A stretch of DNA of 64,000 nt from Methylomonas sp. EFPC3 (GCF_029643245.1 NZ_CP116398.1:2790001-2854000), one strand, 5' to 3'. Shown: positions 8,102-17,581, numbered from the stretch's first letter. Notes: generated by a model not told the origin, from the sequence alone. Made by a program: numbers and translations.

Positions 8102-8851
8102 ATGAGACCAAGCGGACGCAATCCGGACCAATTACGCGAAATTCGTTTTACCTGCCATTACACCAAACACGCCGAAGGCTCGGTGTTGGTGGAATTCGGC
8201 GACACCCGGGTCTTATGCACCGCCAGCGTCGACAATAGCGTCCCTCGTTTCCTAAAAGGCAAAGGCGAGGGTTGGGTCACCGCCGAATACGGTATGCTGC
8301 CGCGCTCGACCCACAGCCGGATGGACCGCGAAGCCGGCCGCGGCAAACAGGGCGGCAGAACCCTGGAAATCCAGCGCCTGATCGGCCGCTCCCTGCGCGC
8401 CGCGATCGACTTGAAGGCGCTGGGCGAAAATACCATCACCATCGATTGCGACGTGATTCAAGCCGACGGCGGCACCCGCACCGCGTCAATCACCGGCGGT
8501 TTCGTTGCCTTGTCGATTGCGATCGACCACCTGCTGAAAACCCACAAAATCAAGAAAAACCCGCTGCACGGCCAAGTCGCTTCGGTATCGGTGGGCATTT
8601 ACAACGGGGTACCGGTGTTGGACCTGGACTATGCCGAAGACCACCAGGCCGAGACCGACATGAACGTGGTCATGAACGAAGCCGGCCACTTCATCGAAGT
8701 CCAGGGTACGGCCGAAGGCCATGCCTTCAGAAAGGACGAACTGAATGCGATGCTGGAACTGGCGGAACACGGCATCAAACAATTGCTGGAAAAACAACAA
8801 GCGGCGTTGGAAGAGGCGAAGAAACCCGCGCCGAAACCGATCGCATTCTAA
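8102..8851 (+). CDS. rph: Ribonuclease PH
   Basis: A phosphorolytic 3'-5' exoribonuclease that trims the 3' end of tRNA precursors; 249 residues. It begins [16 protein letters not shown] and has the family's [35 protein letters not shown] and the Arg-rich [20 protein letters not shown] that binds phosphate. [20 protein letters not shown] is also conserved. The tail after residue 235 is slightly longer and Lys/Ala-rich. It starts 61 bases after the kinase gene; TATAAT at 8066-8071 may be a promoter -10. rdgB follows 4 bases after the stop. Confidence 0.97.
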   Translation: MRPSGRNPDQLREIRFTCHYTKHAEGSVLVEFGDTRVLCTASVDNSVPRFLKGKGEGWVTAEYGMLPRSTHSRMDREAGRGKQGGRTLEIQRLIGRSLRAAIDLKALGENTITIDCDVIQADGGTRTASITGGFVALSIAIDHLLKTHKIKKNPLHGQVASVSVGIYNGVPVLDLDYAEDHQAETDMNVVMNEAGHFIEVQGTAEGHAFRKDELNAMLELAEHGIKQLLEKQQAALEEAKKPAPKPIAF

Positions 8852-8855
8852 GCCG

Positions 8856-9440
8856 ATGAGTTCGATCGTACTGGCCAGCGGCAATCCGGGCAAAATTCGG
8901 GAAATCCAGGCCATTCTGCAAAGCGACAAGATTCTGCCGCAATCGCAATTCAACGTCGCCGAACCCGAGGAAACCGGCTCCACCTTCATCGAAAACGCGA
9001 TCATCAAGGCCCGCAATGCCGCCGCGCATTGCCGGCTGCCGGCGATTGCCGACGATTCCGGCATTGTTGTCGACGCACTGAACGGCGCGCCCGGCGTGAT
9101 TTCCGCCCGCTATGCCGGCATCGGCGCCGACGACCGAGCCAATCTGGAGAAACTGCTGGCGGAAATGCGCGATGTGCCGGACGCCTTGCGCAGCGCCCGC
9201 TTTATTTGCGTGATGGTTTACCTGCGCCACGCTGCGGACCCGACTCCGCTGATCGCCCAGGGCGTCTGGGAAGGCAAGATCCTGCCTGCTGCGGTCGGCG
9301 AGAACGGCTTCGGCTACGATCCGATTTTCTGGCTGGACCAATTCCAATGCTCCTCGGCGCAACTGCCGCCGGAAACCAAAAATGCGGTGAGCCACCGCGG
9401 CCAGGCCTTACGCGCACTGGCCCGGCAGTTAAATCCGTGA
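8856..9440 (+). CDS. rdgB: RdgB/HAM1 XTP/dITP pyrophosphatase
   Basis: A house-cleaning nucleotide pyrophosphatase that hydrolyses XTP, ITP and dITP to the monophosphates; 194 residues. The substrate-binding start SIVLASGNPGKIREIQAIL, the motif IADDSGIVVDALNGAPGV and the C-terminal NAVSHRGQALRAL are all conserved. The ATG 4 bases after the rph stop gives the family's normal length. The stop overlaps the start of the next gene (GTGA), so rph, rdgB and the kinase-like gene are probably one transcript. Confidence 0.97.
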   Translation: MSSIVLASGNPGKIREIQAILQSDKILPQSQFNVAEPEETGSTFIENAIIKARNAAAHCRLPAIADDSGIVVDALNGAPGVISARYAGIGADDRANLEKLLAEMRDVPDALRSARFICVMVYLRHAADPTPLIAQGVWEGKILPAAVGENGFGYDPIFWLDQFQCSSAQLPPETKNAVSHRGQALRALARQLNP

Positions 9441-10507
9441 ACCGGCTGGAACCGATTGCCCGCCGCTTCGCCGGCGGCCGGACCATCCACGCGATCAGGC
9501 CGCTCGGTAGCGGCCTGATCAACGATACCTTCCTGGTCGAAGCTGATGGCGACAACTTCGTCTTGCAAGCCATCAACGACCGGGTGTTTCCGCATCCGGA
9601 ACTTATCGCTGAAAATCTAACCGCATTGAACCGCCACCTCGGCCGACAAACCGCAGTCGAGGTTCGTTTACGCATCCCCCGACTGCTGCCGGCTGCAGAC
9701 GACGCGCAAATTCGCGACCGCGACAGCGGCCGGGTCTGGCGGGCACTGGAATGGATCACGCCATCCGAAAGCCGGGAACGGCTCGCCAATCTCACCGAAG
9801 CCGGCGAAGTCGGCGCCGCACTCGGCCATTTTCATAGCTTGTGCAGCACCCTGGCCGCCGAAACCCTGCACGACACCCTGCCCGGCTTCCACATCACCCC
9901 CGAATATTTTCGCCAGTATCAGGCGGCGTTGGCTCAAGCACCGCAAGAGCCGAGCGATCCCGACTTTGCAAGCTGCCGCCGTTTCATCGCCGATTTCGGC
10001 GCAGGCATCCATGAGCTGGAACAGGCCAGACTACGCGGCGAATTGGTGGATCGAGTGATACACGGCGATCCGAAATTGAACAACTTTCTGTTCGAGCCGG
10101 ACAGCGACCGGATTATCGGTTTGGTCGATCTGGATACCGTGAAACCCGGTCTGGTGCATTACGACATCGGCGACTGCCTGCGCTCCTGTTGCCAGATTCC
10201 GGACACCAACGGCTTCGATCTGCAGCGTTGCAGTGCGGTTCTCGAGCATTATCTGGCCGAGGCCGGCCGTTTTTTTACAGAAGCGGATTACCGTTACCTG
10301 TATCCGGCGATCCGCCTGATCCCGTTCGAACTGGGTTTGCGCTTCTTCACCGATTATTTGCAGGGTAACCGCTACTTCAAAGTGGACGACGCCGGCCAAA
10401 ATCTGCGCCGGGCGCTGGCCCAATTCGAGCTGGTGCGAGATATCGAACGCCAACGCGGCGCGATACAGGAATTGATAGCAAAATTGACTCCGACAACCGC
10501 TAGCTAA
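9437..10507 (+). CDS. APH-like phosphotransferase family protein
   Basis: A 356-residue kinase-like protein of the aminoglycoside phosphotransferase (APH) fold. The catalytic loop is VIHGDPKLNNFLFE (H-x-D-x-x-x-x-N), and the metal-binding Asp is in IIGLVDLDTVKPG. The N-terminal lobe contains GSGLINDTFLVEADGDNFVL, typical of the ATP loop. The size and the family resemble sugar or choline kinases such as N-acetylhexosamine kinase, but the substrate cannot be read. The GTG start overlaps the rdgB stop by 4 bases, so translation is likely coupled. Confidence 0.82.
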   Translation: MNRLEPIARRFAGGRTIHAIRPLGSGLINDTFLVEADGDNFVLQAINDRVFPHPELIAENLTALNRHLGRQTAVEVRLRIPRLLPAADDAQIRDRDSGRVWRALEWITPSESRERLANLTEAGEVGAALGHFHSLCSTLAAETLHDTLPGFHITPEYFRQYQAALAQAPQEPSDPDFASCRRFIADFGAGIHELEQARLRGELVDRVIHGDPKLNNFLFEPDSDRIIGLVDLDTVKPGLVHYDIGDCLRSCCQIPDTNGFDLQRCSAVLEHYLAEAGRFFTEADYRYLYPAIRLIPFELGLRFFTDYLQGNRYFKVDDAGQNLRRALAQFELVRDIERQRGAIQELIAKLTPTTAS

Positions 10508-10511
10508 CGCC

Positions 10512-10533
10512 GCCCGCCCCGACACGGGCGGGC
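10512..10533. terminator. Hairpin between convergent genes
   Basis: GCCCGCCC (10512-10519) and GGGCGGGC (10526-10533) form an 8-bp GC-only stem with a 6-base loop between the ends of the APH-like gene and the SulP gene. It could serve both strands; no T-run is seen. Confidence 0.5.
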
Positions 10534-10540
10534 TGCCGCA

Positions 10541-12100
10541 TCAATGGCCGGCAGACGGCGTAATGTCTTCCAGCGGGATGCCTTGAATCTCGACTTGAAT
10601 GCCCCGGTCCGGCGCCGCTAACATGAAATCGCCTATCGTCTCTAAGATGTCCAGATCGACGAATTGCGCCTTGTAACCGTCGATCAGCAGTTCGCAATCA
10701 TTTGGGACCTCCTGCAGGCATTTGCGCAATAGGGCCTTATTCAAAAACGATACATCCTTATGCAAGCGCAGCAGGTAATGCTGGCCGTGCTGAGTCAAGG
10801 TAATCGCCGCGTGAAAATTGGCGCGTAGCACGAAGAAAAATCCGCAGCCCATGCCTATCGCAATGCCCACCAGCAGATCGGTTAACAAAATCGCGGCGAC
10901 GGTAATCACAAACGGCAGGAATTGGTTCCAGCCCTTACGGTAAAACTCGACGAACATGGCCGGTTTGGCCAATTTGTAACCGGTTTGCAGCAAAATCGCC
11001 GCCAGACAGGCCAGCGGAATCATGTTCAGGTACTTGGCGAAAAACAGCACGCTGACCATCAACAGCAGACCGTGGAAGAAGCAGGACAGCCGGGTCTGAC
11101 CGCCGGCGTTGATATTGGCCGAACTGCGCACGATCACGGCCGTAATCGGCAAACCGCCGATCATCCCGCTGACCATATTGCCCAAGCCCTGCGCCTTCAG
11201 CTCGCGGTTGGTCGGCGCCACCCGTTTGTGCGGATCCAGCTTATCGACCGCCTCGATACTCAACAGCGTTTCCAGGCTGGCGATGATGGCAATGGTTACG
11301 GCAATCGAATAAATTTTCGGATTGCCGAAATAGCTGAAGTCCGGCAACCGCAACTGGTTGACAAAATTGGCGGTAGTGCCCAACTCCGGCAACGACACCA
11401 AGTGCTTATCGCCGATCGCCAATTCCGGAAAGTATTGCAGCGCCACGGCATTGAAACCGACCCCCCAAATCACAGCCAACAACGGCCCCGGCACGAGCTT
11501 CAAACCCTTGAAGCGTTTGATAAGCGCGCTGTCCCAAACGATCAGGATCAACAACGCGACCACGCTAACCAGAGTCACACCGGGCGTAATGCCCTCCAAC
11601 GCCTCCGACAATTCGAAAAAACTCGATTCGGCGGTCTCTTGCATATAGCTTTCGTCGCCTTCGGGACTGGTGTCGTAACCAGTGGCGTGCGGTGTCTGTT
11701 TGATGATCAAAATCAGACCGATTGCCGCCAGCATGCCTTTGATCACCGCCGCCGGAAAAAACGCGCCGATGACACCGGCTTTCAAGAAGCCCAATACAAT
11801 CTGCAGGCCGCCGGCCAGTACCACGCTCAATAGGAAGCCGCCGAAGCCGCCTAAGGTTTCGATGGCTTCGAAGACGATCACGGTCAGCCCGGCCGCCGGA
11901 CCGGACACGCTCAGTTGCGAGCCGCTAGCCCAGGACACCAGCAAGCCGCCGACCAATCCGGCGATGATCCCGGAAAACAGCGGTGCACCGGAGGCCAGGG
12001 CCACCCCCAGGCAGAGCGGTAACGCCACCAAAAAAACCACGATGCCGGCCGGCAGATCCTGGTGCAAATGTTTCAGGTAATCACTCAAATGCGTTGTCAT
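10541..12100 (-). CDS. SulP-family anion transporter, probable bicarbonate importer
   Basis: A 519-residue inner-membrane transporter with 10 or more hydrophobic helices and a short C-terminal STAS-like domain (around FLNKALLRKCLQEVPN and LLIDGYKAQFVDLDILETI). The core sequence LPAGIVVFLVALPLCLGVAL and GSQLSVSGPAAGLTVIVFEA is the SulP signature. Family members carry sulfate, bicarbonate or other anions. Because it follows a beta-carbonic anhydrase by 35 bases and lies beside a DAB-type operon, bicarbonate is the likely substrate; this is inference from context. The ATG at 12100 is preferred over an in-frame TTG at 12109. Confidence 0.9.
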   Translation of the reverse strand: MTTHLSDYLKHLHQDLPAGIVVFLVALPLCLGVALASGAPLFSGIIAGLVGGLLVSWASGSQLSVSGPAAGLTVIVFEAIETLGGFGGFLLSVVLAGGLQIVLGFLKAGVIGAFFPAAVIKGMLAAIGLILIIKQTPHATGYDTSPEGDESYMQETAESSFFELSEALEGITPGVTLVSVVALLILIVWDSALIKRFKGLKLVPGPLLAVIWGVGFNAVALQYFPELAIGDKHLVSLPELGTTANFVNQLRLPDFSYFGNPKIYSIAVTIAIIASLETLLSIEAVDKLDPHKRVAPTNRELKAQGLGNMVSGMIGGLPITAVIVRSSANINAGGQTRLSCFFHGLLLMVSVLFFAKYLNMIPLACLAAILLQTGYKLAKPAMFVEFYRKGWNQFLPFVITVAAILLTDLLVGIAIGMGCGFFFVLRANFHAAITLTQHGQHYLLRLHKDVSFLNKALLRKCLQEVPNDCELLIDGYKAQFVDLDILETIGDFMLAAPDRGIQVEIQGIPLEDITPSAGH

Positions 12101-12135
12101 TGGTTTCAATCCGTCGTTAATAGTGGGCAGGCCGC

Positions 12136-12768
12136 TTAATCCGCATAGCGGTAAATCGGATTGATTTGGGTGTTATGGTCGAGCTTGATCAATTCCTGGA
12201 TCAAACCGTCGTTCAGCCCGTATACCCAACCGTGCAAGGTGGGCTTGTGGCCGTGGCGCCAGGCGGATTGGATGATCGAGGTATGCGCCAGCCGGTAAAC
12301 CTGTTCGACGATGTTCAGCTCGATCATGCGGTTCACTTTGTCTTCGGGCGACACCGTTTCCAATTCTTCCTCGTGCAAACGGTAGACATCCTTGATGTGC
12401 ATCAGCCATTTGTTGGTGATCACCAATTCGGATTTTTGCGGCTGCAATGCCGCCTTGACGCCGCCGCAACCGTAATGGCCGCAGACGATCACGTGTTTGA
12501 CTTTCAAGACGTTGACCGCATATTGCAAAACGCTCAGGCAATTGAAGTCGGTAACGATGACTTGGTTGGCAATATTGCGATGGACGAATATTTCGCCGGG
12601 TTGCGCATTGACGATGGTCTCGGCCGGCACCCGGCTGTCGGAACAACCGATCCACAAAAAATCCGGCTTTTGCTCTTTGGCCAACTGACTGAAAAAATCC
12701 GGATCTTTGCTACTGATTTCTTCGGACCAAGCTTTGTTTTCTAATAATAATTTCGCGGGAGTGTGCAT
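12136..12768 (-). CDS. can: Beta-class carbonic anhydrase
   Basis: A zinc enzyme interconverting CO2 and bicarbonate; 210 residues. The zinc ligands Cys42, His98 and Cys101 and the Asp44-Arg46 dyad are visible in GCSDSRVP and GHYGCGG, at the same positions as in E. coli Can. The ATG at 12768 is preferred because AAGGA lies 7 bases upstream; longer in-frame starts are unlikely because they run into the promoter. It is transcribed before sulP with a 35-base gap, so the pair probably works as an import-and-equilibrate unit in the cytoplasm. Confidence 0.96.
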   Translation of the reverse strand: MHTPAKLLLENKAWSEEISSKDPDFFSQLAKEQKPDFLWIGCSDSRVPAETIVNAQPGEIFVHRNIANQVIVTDFNCLSVLQYAVNVLKVKHVIVCGHYGCGGVKAALQPQKSELVITNKWLMHIKDVYRLHEEELETVSPEDKVNRMIELNIVEQVYRLAHTSIIQSAWRHGHKPTLHGWVYGLNDGLIQELIKLDHNTQINPIYRYAD

Positions 12769-12819
12769 ATTTATCGTCCTTTTAGGGGTAATCCCAGTGG
12801 CGTAACGTATTTTTGAGCT

Positions 12820-12839
12820 CCCGGCCTGAAACTGCCGGG
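12820..12839 (-). promoter_or_regulatory. Hairpin at the 5' end of the can-sulP transcript
   Basis: CCCGGC (12820-12825) and GCCGGG (12834-12839) form a 6-bp GC stem with an 8-base loop, just downstream of the predicted transcription start. It could stabilise the transcript 5' end. No T-run follows, so it is not an obvious attenuator. Confidence 0.35.
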
Positions 12840-12850
12840 CTTGGGTCAAT

Positions 12851-12878
12851 ATTATATCGATTCGAAACTATATGCCAA
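12851..12878 (-). promoter_or_regulatory. Sigma-70-type promoter for can-sulP
   Basis: Read on the minus strand: -35 TTGGCA (12878-12873), a 16-base spacer, and a perfect -10 TATAAT (12856-12851). Transcription would start near 12844, giving a leader of about 75 bases before can. It lies in the gap between the last NuoM-like gene and can, so can-sulP can be expressed separately from the DAB operon. Confidence 0.75.
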
Positions 12879-12917
12879 TCAATTTTCCGGGCCGGTCCAA
12901 GCCTTCGCCGCCAGCTT

Positions 12918-14480
12918 TCAAATCGAGTCGGCCGCATCCGCAGTGGCGGCTCGTGCCGGCGCCAGCCCGGAAACCGCTCGCACCGCTTCCGCTTCGGCCA
13001 CGGCCTGCTGCCGCATCAACAAGCTGCTTTCCGGCCAGACCAATACGCTTTTTGGACTGAGTCCGACCAGCAACACCAGCACGGCCGGGACCAACAACAG
13101 CAAAAGCTCGCGCCGGGTCAAATCCGGGCAGTTGCGAGCCGTAGCGTTAGTCGGCCCGAACAAGGCTTTCCTGACGAAACCGAGCATGTAGGCGGCACTC
13201 AACACGGCGCCGAACAAAGCCACCATCGCCAGCGCCGGATAAGCCTGCAAGGTGCCGATCAGAACCAGCAATTCCGCCGGAAAACCGTTGGTACCCGGTA
13301 CACCCAGACTAGCCAGCGTAAACAGGAAGAACAAACAAGCCAGACGCGGCGCCGGTTTGGCCAAGCCGCCCAGATGCACCAGCTCGCAACTGCCCAAGCG
13401 CTGTTGCAGCATGCCGGCCATCAGCATCAGGCTGCCGGCGACCACGCTGAAATTAAGCAACTGCAACAACGCCCCTTGCTGTCCCTGATAATTGAATGCC
13501 GCCAAGCCCATCAGCACCAAGCCGACGTGACTGATACTGGAATAGGCCAGCAACCGGCGTAAGTTGGTTTGCTGCAACGCGATCAGGGCGGCGTATACCA
13601 AGGTAACGGCGCCGACGATCGCCACTAGCCAGCGATGCTCCAGCGCCGCTTGCGGCGCCAACGGCAAGGCAAAGCGGAGAATGCCGTACAAGCCCAGCTT
13701 CAACCCGACCAGCAAGGCCGTGAGAAACGCCGGTCCTTCCATCGCCATGGTCTGCAGCCAGGTATGAAACGGTACCAGCGGCGCTTTCACCGCGAAACCG
13801 AGCATCAGCAAAAAAAACACCAGTTCCTGCGTCGCGGCATCCATCGGCGTGTTCAGTAACACCGGCAAACTGAAGGCCAGACCGCCCGGCACGTCGCCGC
13901 CGGTGAAATGGGCGTGGTTCAAGGCCAGCGTCGCGATCGCGAACAATAGCGGCACGCCGCCGAACAGCATGTACAAAGTGTATTTCAGCGCAGCCTGGCG
14001 CCGTTCGGCACCGATCCCCCATAAACCGGCCAGGAAGAAAATCGGCGGCAGCGTCAACTCCCAAAACAGGAAAAACAGCGCCATATCCAGTGCGACGAAC
14101 ACGCCGATGGTGGCACTCTCCAAGATCAGCACCAGCGCCAACTGAAATCGGTGCAGCCGGGCTGCCGCATTCCAGCCGGCCAATAGCGCCATCAAGGTCA
14201 ACAAGGCCGTCATCGGCAGGAACAACAGCGAGATACCGTCCACTCCGACCGCGTAATAGGCGTTCAGGCTGGGTATCCACAAATGGTGTTCCTGCCATTG
14301 ATAGCCGCCATCGCTCGGATCAAAGCCGAAGACGACGCCCAAGGTCAACAGCAGCTCGACGCCCGCTACGGCCAAGGCCAGCCGCTTCGCCCGGCCGCCA
14401 TCGCGGACGCAGGCTAGCGCCAATGCGCCGAGCAAGGGCCAGAGCAGGCATAGCGTCAGCAGCGGCAAAGCCTCATTCAT
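12918..14480 (-). CDS. NuoM-like proton-translocating subunit of the DAB cluster (third NuoM-like)
   Basis: A 520-residue polytopic membrane protein of the NuoM/Mrp-antiporter family. The proton-channel residues typical of the family are present: Glu in FFLFWELTLPPIFF, Lys in GFAVKAPLVPFHTWL and Lys in LLVGLKLGLYGILR. It begins MNEALPLLTLCLLWPLLGAL. It overlaps the preceding NuoM-like gene by 8 bases and is the last gene of the five-gene operon. There are no Nuo redox subunits in the window, so it does not belong to a complete respiratory complex I here. It probably couples ion flux to the DabA protein. Confidence 0.88.
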   Translation of the reverse strand: MNEALPLLTLCLLWPLLGALALACVRDGGRAKRLALAVAGVELLLTLGVVFGFDPSDGGYQWQEHHLWIPSLNAYYAVGVDGISLLFLPMTALLTLMALLAGWNAAARLHRFQLALVLILESATIGVFVALDMALFFLFWELTLPPIFFLAGLWGIGAERRQAALKYTLYMLFGGVPLLFAIATLALNHAHFTGGDVPGGLAFSLPVLLNTPMDAATQELVFFLLMLGFAVKAPLVPFHTWLQTMAMEGPAFLTALLVGLKLGLYGILRFALPLAPQAALEHRWLVAIVGAVTLVYAALIALQQTNLRRLLAYSSISHVGLVLMGLAAFNYQGQQGALLQLLNFSVVAGSLMLMAGMLQQRLGSCELVHLGGLAKPAPRLACLFFLFTLASLGVPGTNGFPAELLVLIGTLQAYPALAMVALFGAVLSAAYMLGFVRKALFGPTNATARNCPDLTRRELLLLLVPAVLVLLVGLSPKSVLVWPESSLLMRQQAVAEAEAVRAVSGLAPARAATADAADSI

Positions 14481-16008
14481 GGTGGGTCTCGTTGATATGG
14501 TGGCTGTGGTGGGCCGGATAATGCTCGCCGATTTCCCGCGCCTCCTGGTCGATGTATTTCAGCCACGGCGTCGTATAAAACCCGGTACCGATCAACAAGC
14601 CGCACACCGTCACGGCGATGATGCGTTCCTTCAATACCGGATGGTGAACGCTGCCGTAAGGCTGCACGAAGCGTTTCGGGTGAGCGATGAACAGACGTTG
14701 AAACGCCCACAACAAGAATGCCGCCCCCAACACGTTGCCCAACAGAATTGCGATCGCGATCCACCAGCCGTGTTCTTCGATGGTACCCTCGATCAACAAA
14801 TGAGCGGCGTCGAATCCCGGCGTGCCCGGCATCACCATCGTACTCAGCGCCGAGATCAGAAACAGCAAAGCCAAGGTCGAATTGGTCTCGAACAGCCCGC
14901 CCAGGCGCGGCAGGAACGAAGTCCGGGTCCGTTCGTAAATCAGGCCGATGCAGAACAGCATGCCGGCGGTAGCCAAGCCGTAAGCCACCGACAACAAAAT
15001 GCTGCCCTCCAGCGCGAAATCGTTGAACGAAAACACGCCGATCGCCAGCATGCCGGTATGGCTGATCACCGCGAACGCGATCAAACGCCGCATGTTGATT
15101 TGCATCAAGGCCAGCAAGGCCCCGTAAAAAATCCCGATCAAACCCAGCGTGACGACGAAATGGGTCCATTGCTCGGCGGCACCCGGCGTCAGCGGCAAGA
15201 TGAAGCGGATCAGCGCATAGATGCCCAGCTTCAGCCCGTGCAGAAAAATCGCCGCGCTGGCTGCGGTACCGTGCTCGCCCAAGACCGGCAACCAGGCGTG
15301 GAACGGAAACAGCGGCATCCGCACCGCAAAACCAAAAAACAGCAGCAGAAAGATCAAGGTTTCGTTCGGAATCGCCAGATTATGGTGTTTCAGCGCCAGC
15401 CAATCGAAACTCAAATCCATACCGTTGCCGGCCAGCCCGAAACTCAGCAACAGAAAGCCGGCCAGACTCATCGCCAGACCGGACAACCAATATTGCAGCA
15501 AGGTTTTGACGGCCTGGTTGCGCAAGCGGCCGGTACCGGCAACCATCGTCAGCAAGGCCACCGGCACCAGTTCCAACAAGCTCCAGCACCAGAATTGCAG
15601 CGTGTTCAGCGCCGCAAATGCCCCGATCAGGATGCCTTGGTAAGCCAGCAGACAGGCGACGAATAAACGGTCGTTGCGGTGGCGGGTGATCAGGGTGTAG
15701 ACCAGCGCCAGCGCACCCAACACCGCCGTCAACGGAATAAACAGGATATTGGTGCCGTCAACGCCGACCCGGTAACCCAGGCCGTCGATTTTCTCGGCCA
15801 GATGGATGCCGGGCGCTTCGGCATCGAACACCCACAGCAGGTAAATGCTCAACAACACGTTCGCCACCGCGCCGGTCAACGCGGTCGGCCACAGCCGCCA
15901 GCTTTTCAAACCCAACACCGCGCCGCAGGTCAGAAGCGGCAGCGCGGTCAATACGCTCAGCACCGGAAACGCCGCAGCCGCCTGCCAGTAAACGATATCG
16001 GTCGTCAT
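14473..16008 (-). CDS. NuoM-like subunit of the DAB cluster with changed key residues (second NuoM-like)
   Basis: A 511-residue polytopic membrane protein of the NuoM/antiporter family. The helix that normally carries the essential Glu (FWE in its neighbours) reads FWCWSLLELVPVALL, so Leu replaces that Glu by my alignment, with a Glu two positions later. The helix-7 Lys is replaced by Arg (FAVRMPLFPFHAWL). The helix-8 Lys remains (HGLKLGIYALIR). It overlaps the genes on both sides by 4 and 8 bases, which suggests coupled translation and fixed stoichiometry. It may have a structural or altered transport role compared with its two NuoM-like neighbours. Confidence 0.85.
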   Translation of the reverse strand: MTTDIVYWQAAAAFPVLSVLTALPLLTCGAVLGLKSWRLWPTALTGAVANVLLSIYLLWVFDAEAPGIHLAEKIDGLGYRVGVDGTNILFIPLTAVLGALALVYTLITRHRNDRLFVACLLAYQGILIGAFAALNTLQFWCWSLLELVPVALLTMVAGTGRLRNQAVKTLLQYWLSGLAMSLAGFLLLSFGLAGNGMDLSFDWLALKHHNLAIPNETLIFLLLFFGFAVRMPLFPFHAWLPVLGEHGTAASAAIFLHGLKLGIYALIRFILPLTPGAAEQWTHFVVTLGLIGIFYGALLALMQINMRRLIAFAVISHTGMLAIGVFSFNDFALEGSILLSVAYGLATAGMLFCIGLIYERTRTSFLPRLGGLFETNSTLALLFLISALSTMVMPGTPGFDAAHLLIEGTIEEHGWWIAIAILLGNVLGAAFLLWAFQRLFIAHPKRFVQPYGSVHHPVLKERIIAVTVCGLLIGTGFYTTPWLKYIDQEAREIGEHYPAHHSHHINETHHE

Positions 16009-17576
16009 CGGTACCCCAAAGCTACCATCAACGTAATCAACACGAACAGCGCCAGATAACGGGCACGCAACAACAACTGTTCAAACCGGTTCGCCGCCTG
16101 CCCCAGCCGGCGCCCGACCCGAATCGACTCGCCGCCGATGCCGCGCAAGATGAAATGGTATTCAAACCAGTTCAGCAAGCCCGAAGTCCATTGCGCCAAC
16201 TTGCCGGCCAGGCCGCTGCCCTGGGCAAAGCTGTCTTCGGCACTGCTCAGATTGGCGCCCATCTTTTGCTCTTCCCGCTGCGCCAACGACGACATTGCCC
16301 TGATCGCCGGTGCCGGCGAGCCCATCAACGGGTCCAGAATCCGCTCTTCGATGTAACGGGCATCCTTGGCCAGTTGCAGGATTGGCTTCACTAACAGCCA
16401 ATCCACCGCCGGCTCCAGCCAACCACGCTGCAACGAAGCCAGAAAGGCCCAGCGGCAGTCGGCGAGCGCCGCCGGCACCGGTTCGAGCGGCCGGCCATGG
16501 GTGTTATGCAAAATCGACGGTGTGGTCAGAAACAGATAGCAACGCACCACGGCATGCGCCGCCAAATGCCAGGCGGCCAAGGTCCACCAGCCTAAGCCGC
16601 ATTCGAGGAACATCAAGCCCAGTTGTACCGATGCGGCGAAGATTTGCGAGCTTTTGATGTCGGTCTGGCTCAAGCCTACCCAATAACCGTAAATGGCGGT
16701 CATCGCCCCGATCGCCGCCAGCAAGGCCATCGCCGCCGGCGCCTGCTCGAATAAGGGTCGCAGTTGCAGGGTCAGGAATACCCCGGCATGCACCATTGCG
16801 CCGCCGTAAAAGATCGCGCTGGACGGGGTCGGACCTTCCATCGCCCGCGCCAGCCAGGGCGAAAACGGAATCTGCGCCGATTTGGCGAAGGCGGCGACGG
16901 CAAAGCTCAAGGCCAGCAAGGTAGCGTCGCCGCGGTCCAGGTCGGCCGCGCCGGTATTCAAGGTTTGCCAGTCGGCAGATTCCAGCCAGGCCAGCATCAA
17001 GCCGATGCCCAGCAAAAAGCCGCCGTCGCCGACCCGGTTGGTGATAAACACGCGGGTGGCATTATGCGCCGCCACCGGCCGCTCGTAGGCGTAGGCGATC
17101 AGCAGATAAGAACAGACCCCGGCGATTTCCCAACCGACAAAGGTGAACACCGCGTTGCCGGACAACACCAACAACAGCATTGCCGCGGCAAACAGGCTCA
17201 GAATAAAGAAGAAGCGATGAAAGCCCGGCTCGCGGTGCAGATAATTGCGGGAAAAGCGGGCCACGGCCAGCAACAGCGACCCGAATAAGGCCGCCAACGC
17301 CATACTCAGGCCGCCCGCCTGCAACGAAAAGCCTATCGCCAACTTGCCGCTGGCCAGCCAACTACCGTAGACCTGCAACCCACTCGGGCTGCCGGCCAGC
17401 TCCAGCCCGAGCAAACCCAGCGCCAGCGCAGCCGCCAAGCCGATCGCCCAGGCCGCCAGCCGGGCGCTGAGCTTTTCGCCGGCTTCGCCGCGCAGCAGAT
17501 TAAAAAAATGCAGGCCGCCAATCGATAAGGCGGCAAGCAGCGGTAACAACGGAATCAAAAATGCGTATCCGGCCAT
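16005..17576 (-). CDS. dabB: DabB-like (NuoL-family) proton-translocating subunit
   Basis: A 523-residue polytopic membrane protein of the NuoL family, shorter than complex I NuoL (about 610) because the long C-terminal lateral helix is missing. The family Glu (FTFVGWEIAGVCSYLLI) and Lys (FAKSAQIPFSPWLARAMEGP) and the His of GGAMVHAGVFLTLQLRP are present. It lies 5 bases downstream of dabA. DabB proteins form the membrane part of the DAB inorganic-carbon pump and are thought to use the ion gradient to drive one-way CO2 hydration by DabA. The name follows this gene pairing. Confidence 0.88.
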   Translation of the reverse strand: MAGYAFLIPLLPLLAALSIGGLHFFNLLRGEAGEKLSARLAAWAIGLAAALALGLLGLELAGSPSGLQVYGSWLASGKLAIGFSLQAGGLSMALAALFGSLLLAVARFSRNYLHREPGFHRFFFILSLFAAAMLLLVLSGNAVFTFVGWEIAGVCSYLLIAYAYERPVAAHNATRVFITNRVGDGGFLLGIGLMLAWLESADWQTLNTGAADLDRGDATLLALSFAVAAFAKSAQIPFSPWLARAMEGPTPSSAIFYGGAMVHAGVFLTLQLRPLFEQAPAAMALLAAIGAMTAIYGYWVGLSQTDIKSSQIFAASVQLGLMFLECGLGWWTLAAWHLAAHAVVRCYLFLTTPSILHNTHGRPLEPVPAALADCRWAFLASLQRGWLEPAVDWLLVKPILQLAKDARYIEERILDPLMGSPAPAIRAMSSLAQREEQKMGANLSSAEDSFAQGSGLAGKLAQWTSGLLNWFEYHFILRGIGGESIRVGRRLGQAANRFEQLLLRARYLALFVLITLMVALGYR

Positions 17577-17581
17577 AGTCG

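Noticed and set aside
14479-15666. Long plus-strand open frame (395 codons)
   Set aside because: Antisense to the second NuoM-like gene; composition is Gln/Arg/His-rich, as expected for the shadow of a membrane protein gene.
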